From NCBI GenBank assembly GCA_905215615.1, contig CAJMQM010000001.1, forward strand, positions 1 through 42,615: a stretch of DNA of 42,615 bases, read 5' to 3'. Numbering within the stretch: the first letter of the stretch is position 1; each line of letters opens with the position of its first letter. This DNA comes from an uncultured bacterium (lineage in GTDB: Bacteria > Bacillota > Clostridia > TANB77 > CAG-508). The position numbers and the translations under genes are program-made. Under the pieces are notes generated by a model that was given only the letters and a program-made list of their open reading frames with translations, searched no databases and was not told where the DNA came from. Shown here one piece after another: positions 7,864 to 16,143 of this stretch.

Positions 7864-9102
7864 ATGGAAAGAAGAGTTGTTGTTACAGGATTAGGTGCAA
7901 TTACACCTATAGGAAATACTACTGAAGAATTTTGGAAAGGATTAAAAGAAGGAAAATGTGGAATTGCTGAAATTACATCATTTGATACATCAGACCAAAA
8001 AGTGCATTTAGCAGGAGAAGTTAAAGATTTTAATCCAGAAGATTATTTTGATAAAAGAAGTTGCAAGAGACTAGATAGATTTACACAATTAGCAGTAGTG
8101 GCTTCAAGAGAGGCTTTTAAAGATAGTGGAATTAGTGAAGAAAATACAGATTTAACAAAAATGGGTGTAGTTTTAGGTTCTGGAATTGGAGGACTTGGAA
8201 CAATAGAAAAAGAAAATAGAGCATTAGTAGAAAAAGGACCAGATAGAGTTTCTCCAATGTATATTCCAATGTCTATTTGCAATATGGCATCTGGAAATGT
8301 AGCAATAGACTTAGGAATAAAAGGGGAATCATATTGTGCTGTTACTGCATGTGCAAGTGGAACACACTCAATAGGAGAAGCATTTAGAATGATAAGACAT
8401 GGCTACCAAGATGTAGTGTTAGCAGGAGGAACAGAAAGCTCAATAACTCCAACTGGAATATCTGGTTTTGCTAATATAAAAGCACTTACACAAGAAACAA
8501 ACCCATTAAGAGCAAGTATTCCATTTGATAAAGAGAGAAGCGGATTTGTTATGGGTGAAGGTGCAGGAATTATAATATTAGAAGAACTAGAGCATGCTAA
8601 AAAAAGAGGTGCAAAAATATATGCAGAAATGATAGGTTATGGAGCAAGCTCTGATGCATACCATATTACTTCACCAGCACCAGATGGAGAAGGCGGAGCT
8701 AGAGCTATGATTTCAGCAATAAGAGATGCAAAAATAAGACCAGAAGATATTACATACATTAATGCACATGGAACATCTACACCTTTAAATGATAAATGTG
8801 AGACTATGGCAATAAAAACAGCATTAGGTGATTGTGCAAAAACAGTTATGGTAAGTTCAACAAAGGGAAACACAGGGCATTTGCTAGGAGCAGCAGGTGG
8901 AGTAGAAGCAATAGCAACTATAAAAGCAATTGAAGATGGTTTTGTACCTGCAACTATAGGGTATAAAGTAAAAGATGAAGAGTGTGATTTAGATATAGTT
9001 CCAAATGTAGGAAGAAAAGCAGAAGTTAAAATAGCAATGTCAAATTCTTTAGGGTTTGGCGGACACAATAGTTCTATTATATTTAAAAAGTATGAGGATT
9101 AG
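7864..9102 (+). CDS. fabF: 3-oxoacyl-[acyl-carrier-protein] synthase II
   Basis: Elongating condensing enzyme of type II fatty acid synthesis. Cys163 sits in VTACASGTHS, with His in NAHGTSTPLND and His in KGNTGHLLGAAGG, the complete KAS II Cys-His-His triad. 412 residues, normal. An upstream in-frame ATG at 7813 would add 17 residues not seen in FabF; ATG 7864 has AAAGGAAG upstream and begins the standard MERRVVVTGLGAITPIG, so it is chosen. It is followed after 20 bases by accB, in the same operon. Confidence 0.96.
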   Translation: MERRVVVTGLGAITPIGNTTEEFWKGLKEGKCGIAEITSFDTSDQKVHLAGEVKDFNPEDYFDKRSCKRLDRFTQLAVVASREAFKDSGISEENTDLTKMGVVLGSGIGGLGTIEKENRALVEKGPDRVSPMYIPMSICNMASGNVAIDLGIKGESYCAVTACASGTHSIGEAFRMIRHGYQDVVLAGGTESSITPTGISGFANIKALTQETNPLRASIPFDKERSGFVMGEGAGIIILEELEHAKKRGAKIYAEMIGYGASSDAYHITSPAPDGEGGARAMISAIRDAKIRPEDITYINAHGTSTPLNDKCETMAIKTALGDCAKTVMVSSTKGNTGHLLGAAGGVEAIATIKAIEDGFVPATIGYKVKDEECDLDIVPNVGRKAEVKIAMSNSLGFGGHNSSIIFKKYED

Positions 9103-9122
9103 TATATAGGAGGAAATTTTAA

Positions 9123-9611
9123 ATGGATTATACAGAAATAAAAAGCTTAATGAAGGACATGGAAAGTTCTAATTTAGATTCATTAGAAATAGAACTTCCA
9201 GAGGGAACTAAAGTAAAAATGAGAAAAAGTCCTATAGTATATGCTGGTATGAATTATGATTTAATGGAAAATTCAGCTTCACAAGGAAATAAATATGAAC
9301 AAGTTTCAAATAATGAGAGTACACTTAATAACGAAAAAGAAGAAAAGGTATTAGAAAATAATACAAAAGAAGAAAACTATAAAACTGTAAAATCACCAAT
9401 GGTAGGAACTTTTTATACAAAATCTTCTCCAACTGCAGAACCTTTTGTAAAAGTTGGAGATAAAGTAAAAAAAGGAGATATACTTTGCATTATAGAAGCT
9501 ATGAAATTAATGAACGAAATAGAAAGCGATATAGACGGAGAAATAGCAGAAATATGCTATAAAGATGAAGATTTAGTTGAATATGGAAGTGTTCTATTTA
9601 AAATTATTTAA
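9123..9611 (+). CDS. accB: Biotin carboxyl carrier protein of acetyl-CoA carboxylase
   Basis: Carries the biotin that shuttles CO2 between AccC and AccA/AccD. The biotinylation site is Lys128 in EAMKLMNE. The N-terminal part (about residues 1-75) has the standard MDYTEIKSLMKDME start and a charged linker (about residues 58-82) before the biotinyl domain, which begins near YKTVKSPMVGTFY. 162 residues, normal. A strong TAGGAGG precedes the start. Target of the BirA encoded at 4088. Confidence 0.96.
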   Translation: MDYTEIKSLMKDMESSNLDSLEIELPEGTKVKMRKSPIVYAGMNYDLMENSASQGNKYEQVSNNESTLNNEKEEKVLENNTKEENYKTVKSPMVGTFYTKSSPTAEPFVKVGDKVKKGDILCIIEAMKLMNEIESDIDGEIAEICYKDEDLVEYGSVLFKII

Positions 9612-9634
9612 TTAAAAGATTGGAGTTAAATTAA

Positions 9635-10057
9635 ATGTTAGATATAAATGAAATTATGAAGATAATTCCCCAAAGACCACCAATTTTAATGATAGATAGA
9701 GTAGAAGAACTTGTTTCTGGGGAAAGCTGCGTTGCATATAAAAATGTATGTATAAATGAGCCATATTTTGAGGGACATTTTCCAGGAAACCCAATTATGC
9801 CTGGAGTACTTATAGTAGAAGCACTAGCACAAACTGGTGCAGTTGCTATTCTTTCAAAAGAAGAAAACAAGGGAAGAAATGCTTTATTTGGTGGAATTGA
9901 TAAATTACGTTTTAAAAAGCCTGTATTACCAGGGGATGTATTAAAACTAGAAGTAAAAATTATAAAGCAAAAAGGACCAATAGGAGTAGGAGAAGCGGTA
10001 GCAACAGTAGATGGAAAAGTTGCTGCAAAGGGAGAGCTAACATTTGCTATTGTTTAA
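9635..10057 (+). CDS. fabZ: 3-hydroxyacyl-[acyl-carrier-protein] dehydratase FabZ
   Basis: Dehydrates 3-hydroxyacyl-ACP to trans-2-enoyl-ACP. Hot-dog fold with the catalytic His in GHFPGNPIMPG and the Glu in LIVEALAQTGA. The N-terminal IPQRPPILMIDRV has Gln where many FabZ have His, which is not a catalytic position. 140 residues, normal. Ends 177 bases before the stop of the antisense foreign gene that separates it from accC. Confidence 0.95.
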   Translation: MLDINEIMKIIPQRPPILMIDRVEELVSGESCVAYKNVCINEPYFEGHFPGNPIMPGVLIVEALAQTGAVAILSKEENKGRNALFGGIDKLRFKKPVLPGDVLKLEVKIIKQKGPIGVGEAVATVDGKVAAKGELTFAIV

Positions 10058-10194
10058 TAAAGGGTATATTTAATAAAAGTAGCCAGAATAAAATGTTACA
10101 TTATAAAACAATTAAATATTTTATTATAAACTATAGGGAATATTTGATTATATAAAAATATTTTTGTAAAAACGAAGCAATTGTAAAAAAAGAA

Positions 10195-10219
10195 GTCTGG
10201 GAGGCAATGCCTCCCAGAC
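10195..10219 (-). terminator. G+C-rich intrinsic terminator of the antisense gene
   Basis: Near-perfect inverted repeat with arms GTCTGGGAGGC and GCCTCCCAGAC and a three-base loop. On the minus strand it is followed by TTCTTTTTTT, so it ends transcription of the gene at 10570-10235. On the plus strand no T-run follows, so it should stop the fatty-acid operon less well. The stem is far richer in G+C than other terminators in the window. Confidence 0.85.
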
Positions 10220-10234
10220 CATGAGAATATTGAG

Positions 10235-10570
10235 TTAGAAAAATCTCCAAGCGTTAAAGCCCTTATCAAGGTTAGGTTTTGCAGGGACATGGTAGCCCAA
10301 GTTATCCATAACTTGCTTTAGGAGACGGTGACTGTAATTGTTTTTTAGGCTAATGACAGCCAGGTTAGGAAGCTCATCATAAAATGAGAACTCCCGGCAA
10401 AGCTCCGTTACAAGTGCCAAACGGGTGGGACACTCTTGATATCTTCCGCTTAGAACTCCAAGCCGGTAGAAGCAAGAGGTGTCAGCTTCAATGGTTGCCT
10501 TAATATGCCTTTTAAATTTGGAAGCGTCCTGCTTTCCAAGTTCGTAGTAAAAATTGGCAACATCGGTCAT
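10235..10570 (-). CDS. Unrecognised 111-residue protein, foreign base composition
   Basis: Minus-strand gene starting MTDVANFYYELGKQDASKFK and ending NAWRFF. The longer open frame to 10762 is only an extension into AT-rich sequence antisense to accC; ATG at 10570 has a GGGAG motif upstream and is the natural start. The protein is soluble, mixed alpha/beta in character, Leu- and aromatic-rich, with three Cys and no motif I know. My count for 10261-10560 gives 132 G or C of 300 (44 %), against about 30 % around it, and codons such as CGG, CCG and CTC, rare elsewhere in the window, are used. It has its own terminator. It sits antisense inside the fab/acc operon, so it is probably a recent transfer. 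Function unknown. Confidence 0.8.
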   Translation of the reverse strand: MTDVANFYYELGKQDASKFKRHIKATIEADTSCFYRLGVLSGRYQECPTRLALVTELCREFSFYDELPNLAVISLKNNYSHRLLKQVMDNLGYHVPAKPNLDKGFNAWRFF

Positions 10571-10644
10571 AATAATTACTCCCTTCAAGATTAGTAGTAA
10601 TATTTTAACACAAAATATCAATAATAACAAGGAGATTGTTAAAT

Positions 10645-11991
10645 ATGTTAAAAAAAGTTTTAGTGGCAAATAGAGGAGAAGTAGCAGTAAGAATAATAAG
10701 AGCATGTAGAGAATTAGGGATTCAGTCTGTTGCAGTATACTCAGAAGCAGATAAAGATGCACTACATGTAAAACTTGCAGATGAAGCAGTATGTATAGGA
10801 CCTGCTAAGTCAAGCAAAAGTTATTTAAACATAAAAAACATAATAGAAACAGCATGTTTAACTGGATGTGATAGTATACATCCGGGATTTGGATTTTTAT
10901 CTGAAAATAGTCACTTTGCAAAAATATGTGACGAAATAGGTATAAAGTTTATAGGACCATCTTATAAGATGATAGAACTTATGGGAAACAAGTCAAAAGC
11001 AAAAGAAACAATGAAAAATGCAGGAGTACCTGTAGTTCCAGGCTCAGAAGGTGTGGTAAATAATATATCAGAGGCTTTGAAAATTGCAGAAGAAATAGGT
11101 TACCCAGTTATATTAAAAGCATCTGCTGGTGGCGGAGGAAAAGGAATAAGAGTAGCATATTCAGAAAAAGAACTTATTAAGGAATATGACTTAGTAAAAC
11201 AGGAAGCTAAAAATTCTTTTAATGATGATAGTATTTACATAGAAAAATTTATAGAAAATCCACGTCATGTAGAAATACAAATATTAGCAGACGAATTTGG
11301 AAATGCAGTTTATTTAGGTGAAAGAGACTGTTCTATACAAAGAAGACACCAAAAGGTACTAGAAGAAAGCCCTTCAATGGCAATTAGCGAAAAAATAAGA
11401 AAGAAAATGGGAGAAACAGTTGTAAAAGCTGTAAAAGAAGTAGGGTACAGCAATGCTGGAACTATAGAATTTTTGGTAGACAAAAATAAAAATTATTATT
11501 TTATGGAAATGAATACAAGATTACAAGTAGAACATCCTGTAACTGAATTTATAACAGGAATAGATATAGTTAAAGAACAAATAAGAATTGCTAGTGGAGA
11601 AAAATTAGCTTTTGGACAAAAAGATATTACATTTACAGGTCACTCTATGGAGTGCAGAGTAAATGCAGAAAATCCAGAAAAGAACTTTATGCCATGTCCA
11701 GGAAAAATTACGGGCTTACATTTGCCAGGAGGAAATGGAATAAGAGTAGATACAGCAATTTATGCAGATTATAATATTCCAGCATGCTATGACTCTATGA
11801 TAGCAAAGGTTATAGTACATGGAGATAATAGAAATGAGTGCATTGCAAAAATGAAAAGTGCCTTAGGAGAGTTTATTGTAGATGGAATTGTTACAAATAT
11901 AGACTTTTTATATAAAATTCTAGAAAATGAAGATTTTATAAATAATAATTATGATACATCTTTTATAGAAAAAAACTTAAGTAATCTATAA
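10645..11991 (+). CDS. accC: Biotin carboxylase subunit of acetyl-CoA carboxylase
   Basis: Carboxylates biotin on AccB using ATP and bicarbonate. ATP-grasp enzyme: N-terminal VLVANRGEVAVRIIRACRELG, HPGFGFLSEN, the glycine-rich ATP loop KASAGGGGKGIRV, the catalytic region EMNTRLQVEHPVTE and the C-terminal MECRVNAENP. 448 residues, normal. ATG 10645 is preferred to TTG 10636 because AAGGAG at 10629-10634 is then correctly spaced. It is cut off from fabZ by the antisense gene, so it either relies on read-through or on a promoter in the 74-base gap at 10571-10644, where none is obvious. Confidence 0.96.
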   Translation: MLKKVLVANRGEVAVRIIRACRELGIQSVAVYSEADKDALHVKLADEAVCIGPAKSSKSYLNIKNIIETACLTGCDSIHPGFGFLSENSHFAKICDEIGIKFIGPSYKMIELMGNKSKAKETMKNAGVPVVPGSEGVVNNISEALKIAEEIGYPVILKASAGGGGKGIRVAYSEKELIKEYDLVKQEAKNSFNDDSIYIEKFIENPRHVEIQILADEFGNAVYLGERDCSIQRRHQKVLEESPSMAISEKIRKKMGETVVKAVKEVGYSNAGTIEFLVDKNKNYYFMEMNTRLQVEHPVTEFITGIDIVKEQIRIASGEKLAFGQKDITFTGHSMECRVNAENPEKNFMPCPGKITGLHLPGGNGIRVDTAIYADYNIPACYDSMIAKVIVHGDNRNECIAKMKSALGEFIVDGIVTNIDFLYKILENEDFINNNYDTSFIEKNLSNL

Positions 11992-12007
11992 AAAGTAGGA
12001 GAGTTAT

Positions 12008-12877
12008 ATGGTTATAGATAAAATTAAAAAGATAAATAAAGTAGATGAGGAACAAGAAAAAAATGTTAAAGCATCTGACATGTTAGTTGGAAAATGGGTA
12101 AAATGCGATAATTGCAAAGAAATACTTTATAAGGAAGAAGTACATAATAATTTAAGTGTATGCCCAAACTGTGGCAAACATTTCAGAATTTCAGCAAGAA
12201 GAAGGATTAACCAAATAATAGATGAAGGAACATTTATAGAAACTAATGAAAATATGACAACAAAAAATCCTCTTAATTTTGAAGGTTATGAGAAAAAAAC
12301 AGAATCACTTAGAGAAAAAACACAAATTAATGAGGCTGTAAAAACAGGGTTTGGCAAAATAAATGGAGAAGATGTAGTTATAGCAGTAATGGATGGAAAT
12401 TTTATGATGGGAAGCATGGGAAGTGTTGTTGGAGAAAAAATAACTTGTGCTATAGAAGATGCTATAGAAAAAAGTTTGCCAATTATTATATTTTGCGTAT
12501 CAGGTGGTGCTAGGATGCAAGAAGGACTAATTTCTCTTATGCAAATGGCAAAAACTTCTGAAGCACTTGCAAAATTAAATGAAGCAGGACTTCTTTACAT
12601 ATCTGTATTAACAGACCCAACTACTGGTGGAGTTACAGCAAGTTTTGCTAGTTTAGGAGATATTATTTTGGCAGAGCCAAATGCGCTAATTGGTTTTGCT
12701 GGACCAAGAGTAATAGAGCAAACAGTAAAACAAAAACTTCCAGATGGATTTCAAAGGTCGGAATTCTTGTTAGAACATGGCTTTATAGATAAAATTGTAG
12801 AAAGAAAAGACATGAAAGAAACACTATATAAAATAGTTAAACTCCACAAAAAGGAGGCAGATGAAAATGCAGAATAG
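12008..12877 (+). CDS. accD: Acetyl-CoA carboxylase carboxyltransferase, beta subunit
   Basis: With AccA transfers the carboxyl group from biotin to acetyl-CoA. The N-terminal zinc finger is CDNC...CPNC (about residues 35-57), followed by the crotonase-like core with FCVSGGARMQEG and DPTTGGVTASFASLGD. 289 residues, normal. GTAGGAG precedes the ATG. Its end overlaps accA, showing a coupled operon. Confidence 0.96.
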   Translation: MVIDKIKKINKVDEEQEKNVKASDMLVGKWVKCDNCKEILYKEEVHNNLSVCPNCGKHFRISARRRINQIIDEGTFIETNENMTTKNPLNFEGYEKKTESLREKTQINEAVKTGFGKINGEDVVIAVMDGNFMMGSMGSVVGEKITCAIEDAIEKSLPIIIFCVSGGARMQEGLISLMQMAKTSEALAKLNEAGLLYISVLTDPTTGGVTASFASLGDIILAEPNALIGFAGPRVIEQTVKQKLPDGFQRSEFLLEHGFIDKIVERKDMKETLYKIVKLHKKEADENAE

Positions 12878-13670
12878 TTTAAAAGCATGGGACAGGGTAC
12901 TAATTGCAAGAAAAGCAGATAGACCTAAATCATTAGATTATATTGAATATATATTTGACGACTTTATGGAATTACATGGAGATAGATTATATGGTGATGA
13001 TAAATCAATTGTAGGTGGAATAGCATATTTAGATGGCGTTCCTGTAACAGTTATAGGGGAACAAAAGGGAAAGACCACTAAAGAAAATATGGAAAGAAAT
13101 TTTGGTATGCCAGAGCCAGAAGGGTATAGAAAAGCACTAAGATTAATGAAACAGGCTGATAAATTTGGAAGACCAATAATAACTTTTATAGATACTCCAG
13201 GAGCATACCCTGGCATGGGAGCAGAAGAAAGAGGTCAGGGAGAAGCAATAGCAAGAAGCATGATGGAAATGTCTAGGCTAAAAGTTCCAATTGTATCAGT
13301 AGTTATAGGGGAAGGCTCTAGTGGTGGTGCTTTAGCTATATGTGTTGCAGATAAAATAATAATGTTAGAAAATGCGGTATATAGCATACTTTCTCCAGAA
13401 GGTTTTGCAAGCATATTATACAAAGACTCTAGCAAAAGCAAAGAAGCTGCTGAACATATGAAAATTACATCATATGACTTAAAAAAATTACAAATTATAG
13501 ATGATATAATAAAAGAACCTAAAGAAGGTGCTCAAGAGGACTTTGAGAAAGTTGCAAAGGATTTAAAAAAATTAATTTGTAAATATATTAAACAATTAAG
13601 TAAAGAAAATGCTGACAACATGATAGAAGAAAGATATAATAAATATAGAAAAATAGGAAAAGATTTATAA
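12867..13670 (+). CDS. accA: Acetyl-CoA carboxylase carboxyltransferase, alpha subunit
   Basis: Partner of AccD in the carboxyltransferase. Recognised by RPKSLDYIEYIFDDFMELHGDR, IGEQKGKTTKENMERNFGMP, FIDTPGAYPGMGAEERGQGE and IGEGSSGGALAI. 267 residues; lacks the long N-terminal extension of E. coli AccA, as usual in Bacillota. ATG 12867 is preferred to ATG 12861 because AAGGAGG at 12851-12857 then has a nine-base spacing. Overlaps accD by 11 bases. Confidence 0.96.
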   Translation: MQNSLKAWDRVLIARKADRPKSLDYIEYIFDDFMELHGDRLYGDDKSIVGGIAYLDGVPVTVIGEQKGKTTKENMERNFGMPEPEGYRKALRLMKQADKFGRPIITFIDTPGAYPGMGAEERGQGEAIARSMMEMSRLKVPIVSVVIGEGSSGGALAICVADKIIMLENAVYSILSPEGFASILYKDSSKSKEAAEHMKITSYDLKKLQIIDDIIKEPKEGAQEDFEKVAKDLKKLICKYIKQLSKENADNMIEERYNKYRKIGKDL

Positions 13671-13776
13671 GCTAGTAGAATATTAAGAAATTAAAAACTA
13701 GTTGTATAACTTATATAGTTTAGAAAATATTGTAAAGATTTCATAAAAAATAATTAAAAGAAAGGTGGACAAAAAA

Positions 13777-14547
13777 ATGTTATTAGAAGGAAAAACAATA
13801 TTAATTATGGGAATTAGAAATAAGTGGAGCATTGCTTGGGGAGCTGCAATGTCTGCTTATGAAAATGGGGCAAAAGTAATTTTTACACATCATCCTACAG
13901 AAAAAGAAGATAAAATATTAGACTTAATTTCAGAAATACCAGGGGCAAAATCATACCCATGTGATGTAGCAAGTGATGAAGAAATACAAAAATGTTTTGA
14001 AAAAATAAAAGAAGATGTGGGAAAAGTTGACGGTATATTACATAGTATAGCACATGCAAATACAGAAGATTTAAGAAATGATTTTATAAAAACATCTAGA
14101 GAAGGCTTTAACCATGCAGGAGACGTCAGTGCATATTCTTTAGTAGCAATTTCTAGAATTGCAAAAGAATTAGATATGTTAGGAGAAGGTGCAAGTATAG
14201 TTGCATTAACATATTGGGGTTCAGAAAAATCTGTAGAAGGCTATAATGTTATGGGAGTGGCAAAAGCAGCATTAGAAGCAAGTATACGTTACTTAGCAAA
14301 AGATTTAGGAAAAGACAAAATGCGTATTAATGCAATTTCAGCAGGTCCAATAAAAACTTTATCTGCAAAAGGTATAAAAGACTTTGGAAGCATATTAGAT
14401 GTAGTAGAAGAAAAAGCACCATTACATCAAAATGTAACAACTAAACAGGTTGGAGATACAGCATCATTTTTATTTAGCGATATGTCATCAGCAATTACAG
14501 GAGAAGTAATACATGTAGACAATGGATTTTCAACAGTTGGTGTATAA
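13777..14547 (+). CDS. fabI: Enoyl-[acyl-carrier-protein] reductase (FabI type)
   Basis: NAD(P)H-dependent reduction of enoyl-ACP, the last step of the elongation cycle. It is a divergent short-chain dehydrogenase: KTILIMGIRNKWSIAWG at the cofactor site, the FabI catalytic pattern Tyr-X6-Lys in YNVMGVAKAALEA, and HVDNGFSTVG at the C-terminus. 256 residues. ATG 13777 is chosen over GTG 13765 because AAAGGTGG fits it as ribosome binding site. Many Clostridia use the flavoprotein FabK instead, so FabI here is of note. It lies 106 bases after accA and is followed by a terminator; last gene of the cluster. Confidence 0.95.
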   Translation: MLLEGKTILIMGIRNKWSIAWGAAMSAYENGAKVIFTHHPTEKEDKILDLISEIPGAKSYPCDVASDEEIQKCFEKIKEDVGKVDGILHSIAHANTEDLRNDFIKTSREGFNHAGDVSAYSLVAISRIAKELDMLGEGASIVALTYWGSEKSVEGYNVMGVAKAALEASIRYLAKDLGKDKMRINAISAGPIKTLSAKGIKDFGSILDVVEEKAPLHQNVTTKQVGDTASFLFSDMSSAITGEVIHVDNGFSTVGV

Positions 14548-14608
14548 AAAGTTAAAATAATTTGCTTGAATTATATTTCGTGATGTGAATTAAATTACTT
14601 TAATAGAG

Positions 14609-14646
14609 AAATAGATTTATTACTTATTTAATAAGTCTATTTTTTT
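14609..14646 (+). terminator. Intrinsic terminator of the fatty-acid operon
   Basis: Stem AAATAGATTTATT / AATAAGTCTATTT (one G-T pair) with an eight-base loop and a run of T. Confidence 0.8.
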
Positions 14647-14764
14647 ATTAATTATAAAATATTTTATAAGAATAAGGCATATATATTGAAAGCAAATTAT
14701 AAAATAAATTATTAAATTAAAAAAATTTAATAAAACTATTGAAAAATTTTTTAGTTTAGTATAT

Positions 14765-14784
14765 TATAATGATAATCATTATCA
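14765..14784 (+). promoter_or_regulatory. Fur/PerR box overlapping the -10 of perR
   Basis: TGATAATCATTATCA at 14770-14784 is a perfect 7-1-7 inverted repeat, the standard Fur-family site. It abuts and overlaps by one base a TATAAT at 14765-14770. A TTGAAA at 14739 is 20 bases upstream, longer than ideal for a -35. Binding here would block RNA polymerase, so autoregulation of the operon is likely. Confidence 0.85.
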
Positions 14785-14834
14785 GATTAACAACGTATTT
14801 AAAATAAATTAATGGTTATAATATAGGTGAAAAT

Positions 14835-15245
14835 ATGAAAAAATATAGCAAGCAAAGGGAGTTAATATTAAACTCTTTACGAAATAGAACAGACCATCCT
14901 ACAGCAGAAAAACTTTACTTGGATTTAAAAAACGAAATGCCAGAAATAGGAATTGCAACAGTATATAGAAACCTAGCTGAACTTTGCGAAGAAGGACAAA
15001 TAATAAAAATAAAAACAAGTACTGGTCCAGATAGGTTTGATGGAAATACAATGCCACATATACACTTCGAGTGTAAAAATTGTGGAGATATTATTGATGT
15101 AGTTTTATTTGAAAATCAAGTAAAGCAATTAGATAATGATTTTAAGAATTTTGCTAAACAAATAGGTGCAGAAGTAACAGGCTCTGAAATAACAATAACA
15201 GGTCTATGTAAAAACTGCAAAGCCAAATTGAAAGGAGGAAAATAA
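14835..15245 (+). CDS. perR: PerR-like Fur-family regulator
   Basis: Metal-dependent repressor, peroxide sensing in the PerR branch. N-terminal winged helix (about residues 1-60, with HPTAEKLY and GIATVYRNL), then the dimerisation domain with DRFDG...PHIHFECKNCG (His75, His77, Cys80, Cys83) and a second CxxC at residues 125 and 128; the four Cys form the structural zinc site. His21, Asp and His residues agree with a regulatory metal site. 136 residues, normal. Preceded by a Fur-type box and followed immediately by rubredoxin and rubrerythrin genes, which supports PerR over Fur or Zur. Confidence 0.88.
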   Translation: MKKYSKQRELILNSLRNRTDHPTAEKLYLDLKNEMPEIGIATVYRNLAELCEEGQIIKIKTSTGPDRFDGNTMPHIHFECKNCGDIIDVVLFENQVKQLDNDFKNFAKQIGAEVTGSEITITGLCKNCKAKLKGGK

Positions 15246-15246
15246 T

Positions 15247-15366
15247 ATGAAAAAATGGAGATGCAAAGTATGTGGTTATGAGGTAATAGCAGAAGAGCCA
15301 CCAGCAATTTGTCCAGTATGTGGAGTTCCAGCAGACGAATTCGAAGAAGTACCAATGGACGAATAA
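15247..15366 (+). CDS. Rubredoxin-like small protein
   Basis: 39 residues, starting MKKWRCKVCGYEVIAEE, with two Cys-X2-Cys knuckles (CKVCG and CPVCG) that bind one iron. It is shorter than true rubredoxin (about 52) and matches an isolated rubredoxin-like domain of rubrerythrin. It starts one base after the perR stop, with AAAGGAGG within the end of perR as ribosome binding site, so it is translationally coupled. Probable electron donor to the rubrerythrin encoded next. Confidence 0.88.
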   Translation: MKKWRCKVCGYEVIAEEPPAICPVCGVPADEFEEVPMDE

Positions 15367-15433
15367 TTATGCAAAAATTAGAGTAAACATTTTATAAAAT
15401 ATAAAAATAATAATATAAATGGAGGAATTAAAT

Positions 15434-16012
15434 ATGAAAGCTTATGTTTGTAAAGTATGTGGTTATATACATTTTGGAGAGGAAGCACCAGAAAAATGCC
15501 CACAATGTGGAGCACCAAAGGAGCAATTTGAATTAAAAGAAGTAGATGTATCTGAAACAGAGAAAATATCAGGAGATACAAAAACTTATGCAGATGAACA
15601 TAGAATTGGTGTAGCACAAGGACTAGATGAAGAAGTTGTAAAAGGATTAAGAGACAACTTTATGGGAGAATCTACAGAAGTAGGTATGTACTTAGCTATG
15701 AGTCGCCAAGCAGATAGAGATGGTTACCCAGAAATAGCAGAAGCATTTAAAAGATATGCATTTGAAGAAGCAGAACATGCAGCAAAATTTGCTGAATTAT
15801 TAGGAGAATTAGTATATCCTGATACAAAGAAAAACTTAATGTTAAGAGCTGCTGCTGAACAAGGCGCATGTGAAGGAAAGAAAGAATTAGCTACTAGAGC
15901 TAAACAACTAAACTATGATGCAATACATGACACAGTACATGAAATGTGCAAAGACGAAGCAAGACATGGTAGAGGATTTGACGGATTATTAAAAAGATAT
16001 TTCGGAAACTAG
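15434..16012 (+). CDS. Reverse rubrerythrin
   Basis: Di-iron peroxidase that removes hydrogen peroxide (and, in clostridial reverse rubrerythrins, oxygen) with NADH-derived electrons. Domain order is reversed: rubredoxin domain first (Cys6, Cys9, Cys22, Cys25), then a ferritin-like four-helix domain with iron ligands in GESTEVGMY, FEEAEHAAKF and CKDEARHGRG. 192 residues, normal for the type. ATG 15434 has GGAGG eight bases upstream. Third gene of the PerR-linked operon, followed by a terminator. Confidence 0.94.
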   Translation: MKAYVCKVCGYIHFGEEAPEKCPQCGAPKEQFELKEVDVSETEKISGDTKTYADEHRIGVAQGLDEEVVKGLRDNFMGESTEVGMYLAMSRQADRDGYPEIAEAFKRYAFEEAEHAAKFAELLGELVYPDTKKNLMLRAAAEQGACEGKKELATRAKQLNYDAIHDTVHEMCKDEARHGRGFDGLLKRYFGN

Positions 16013-16032
16013 AAATCAGTAATTGCTTATTA

Positions 16033-16076
16033 ATATACTCAAGTGCTTAATAAAACGCATTTGAGTATATTTTTTT
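16033..16076 (+). terminator. Intrinsic terminator after rubrerythrin
   Basis: Stem ATATACTCAAGTGC / GCATTTGAGTATAT with a ten-base loop and a T-run. Confidence 0.85.
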
Positions 16077-16143
16077 GTGTTTTAGGAAGAGTAAAAAGTA
16101 AAATACAGTTTAAAAAACTAAAAAGATTTGATTAAAAGAATTA

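Noticed and set aside
10571..10762. N-terminal extension of the antisense gene at 10235
   Set aside because: The extension is Leu-rich, antisense to accC, and the ATG at 10570 has its own ribosome binding site.
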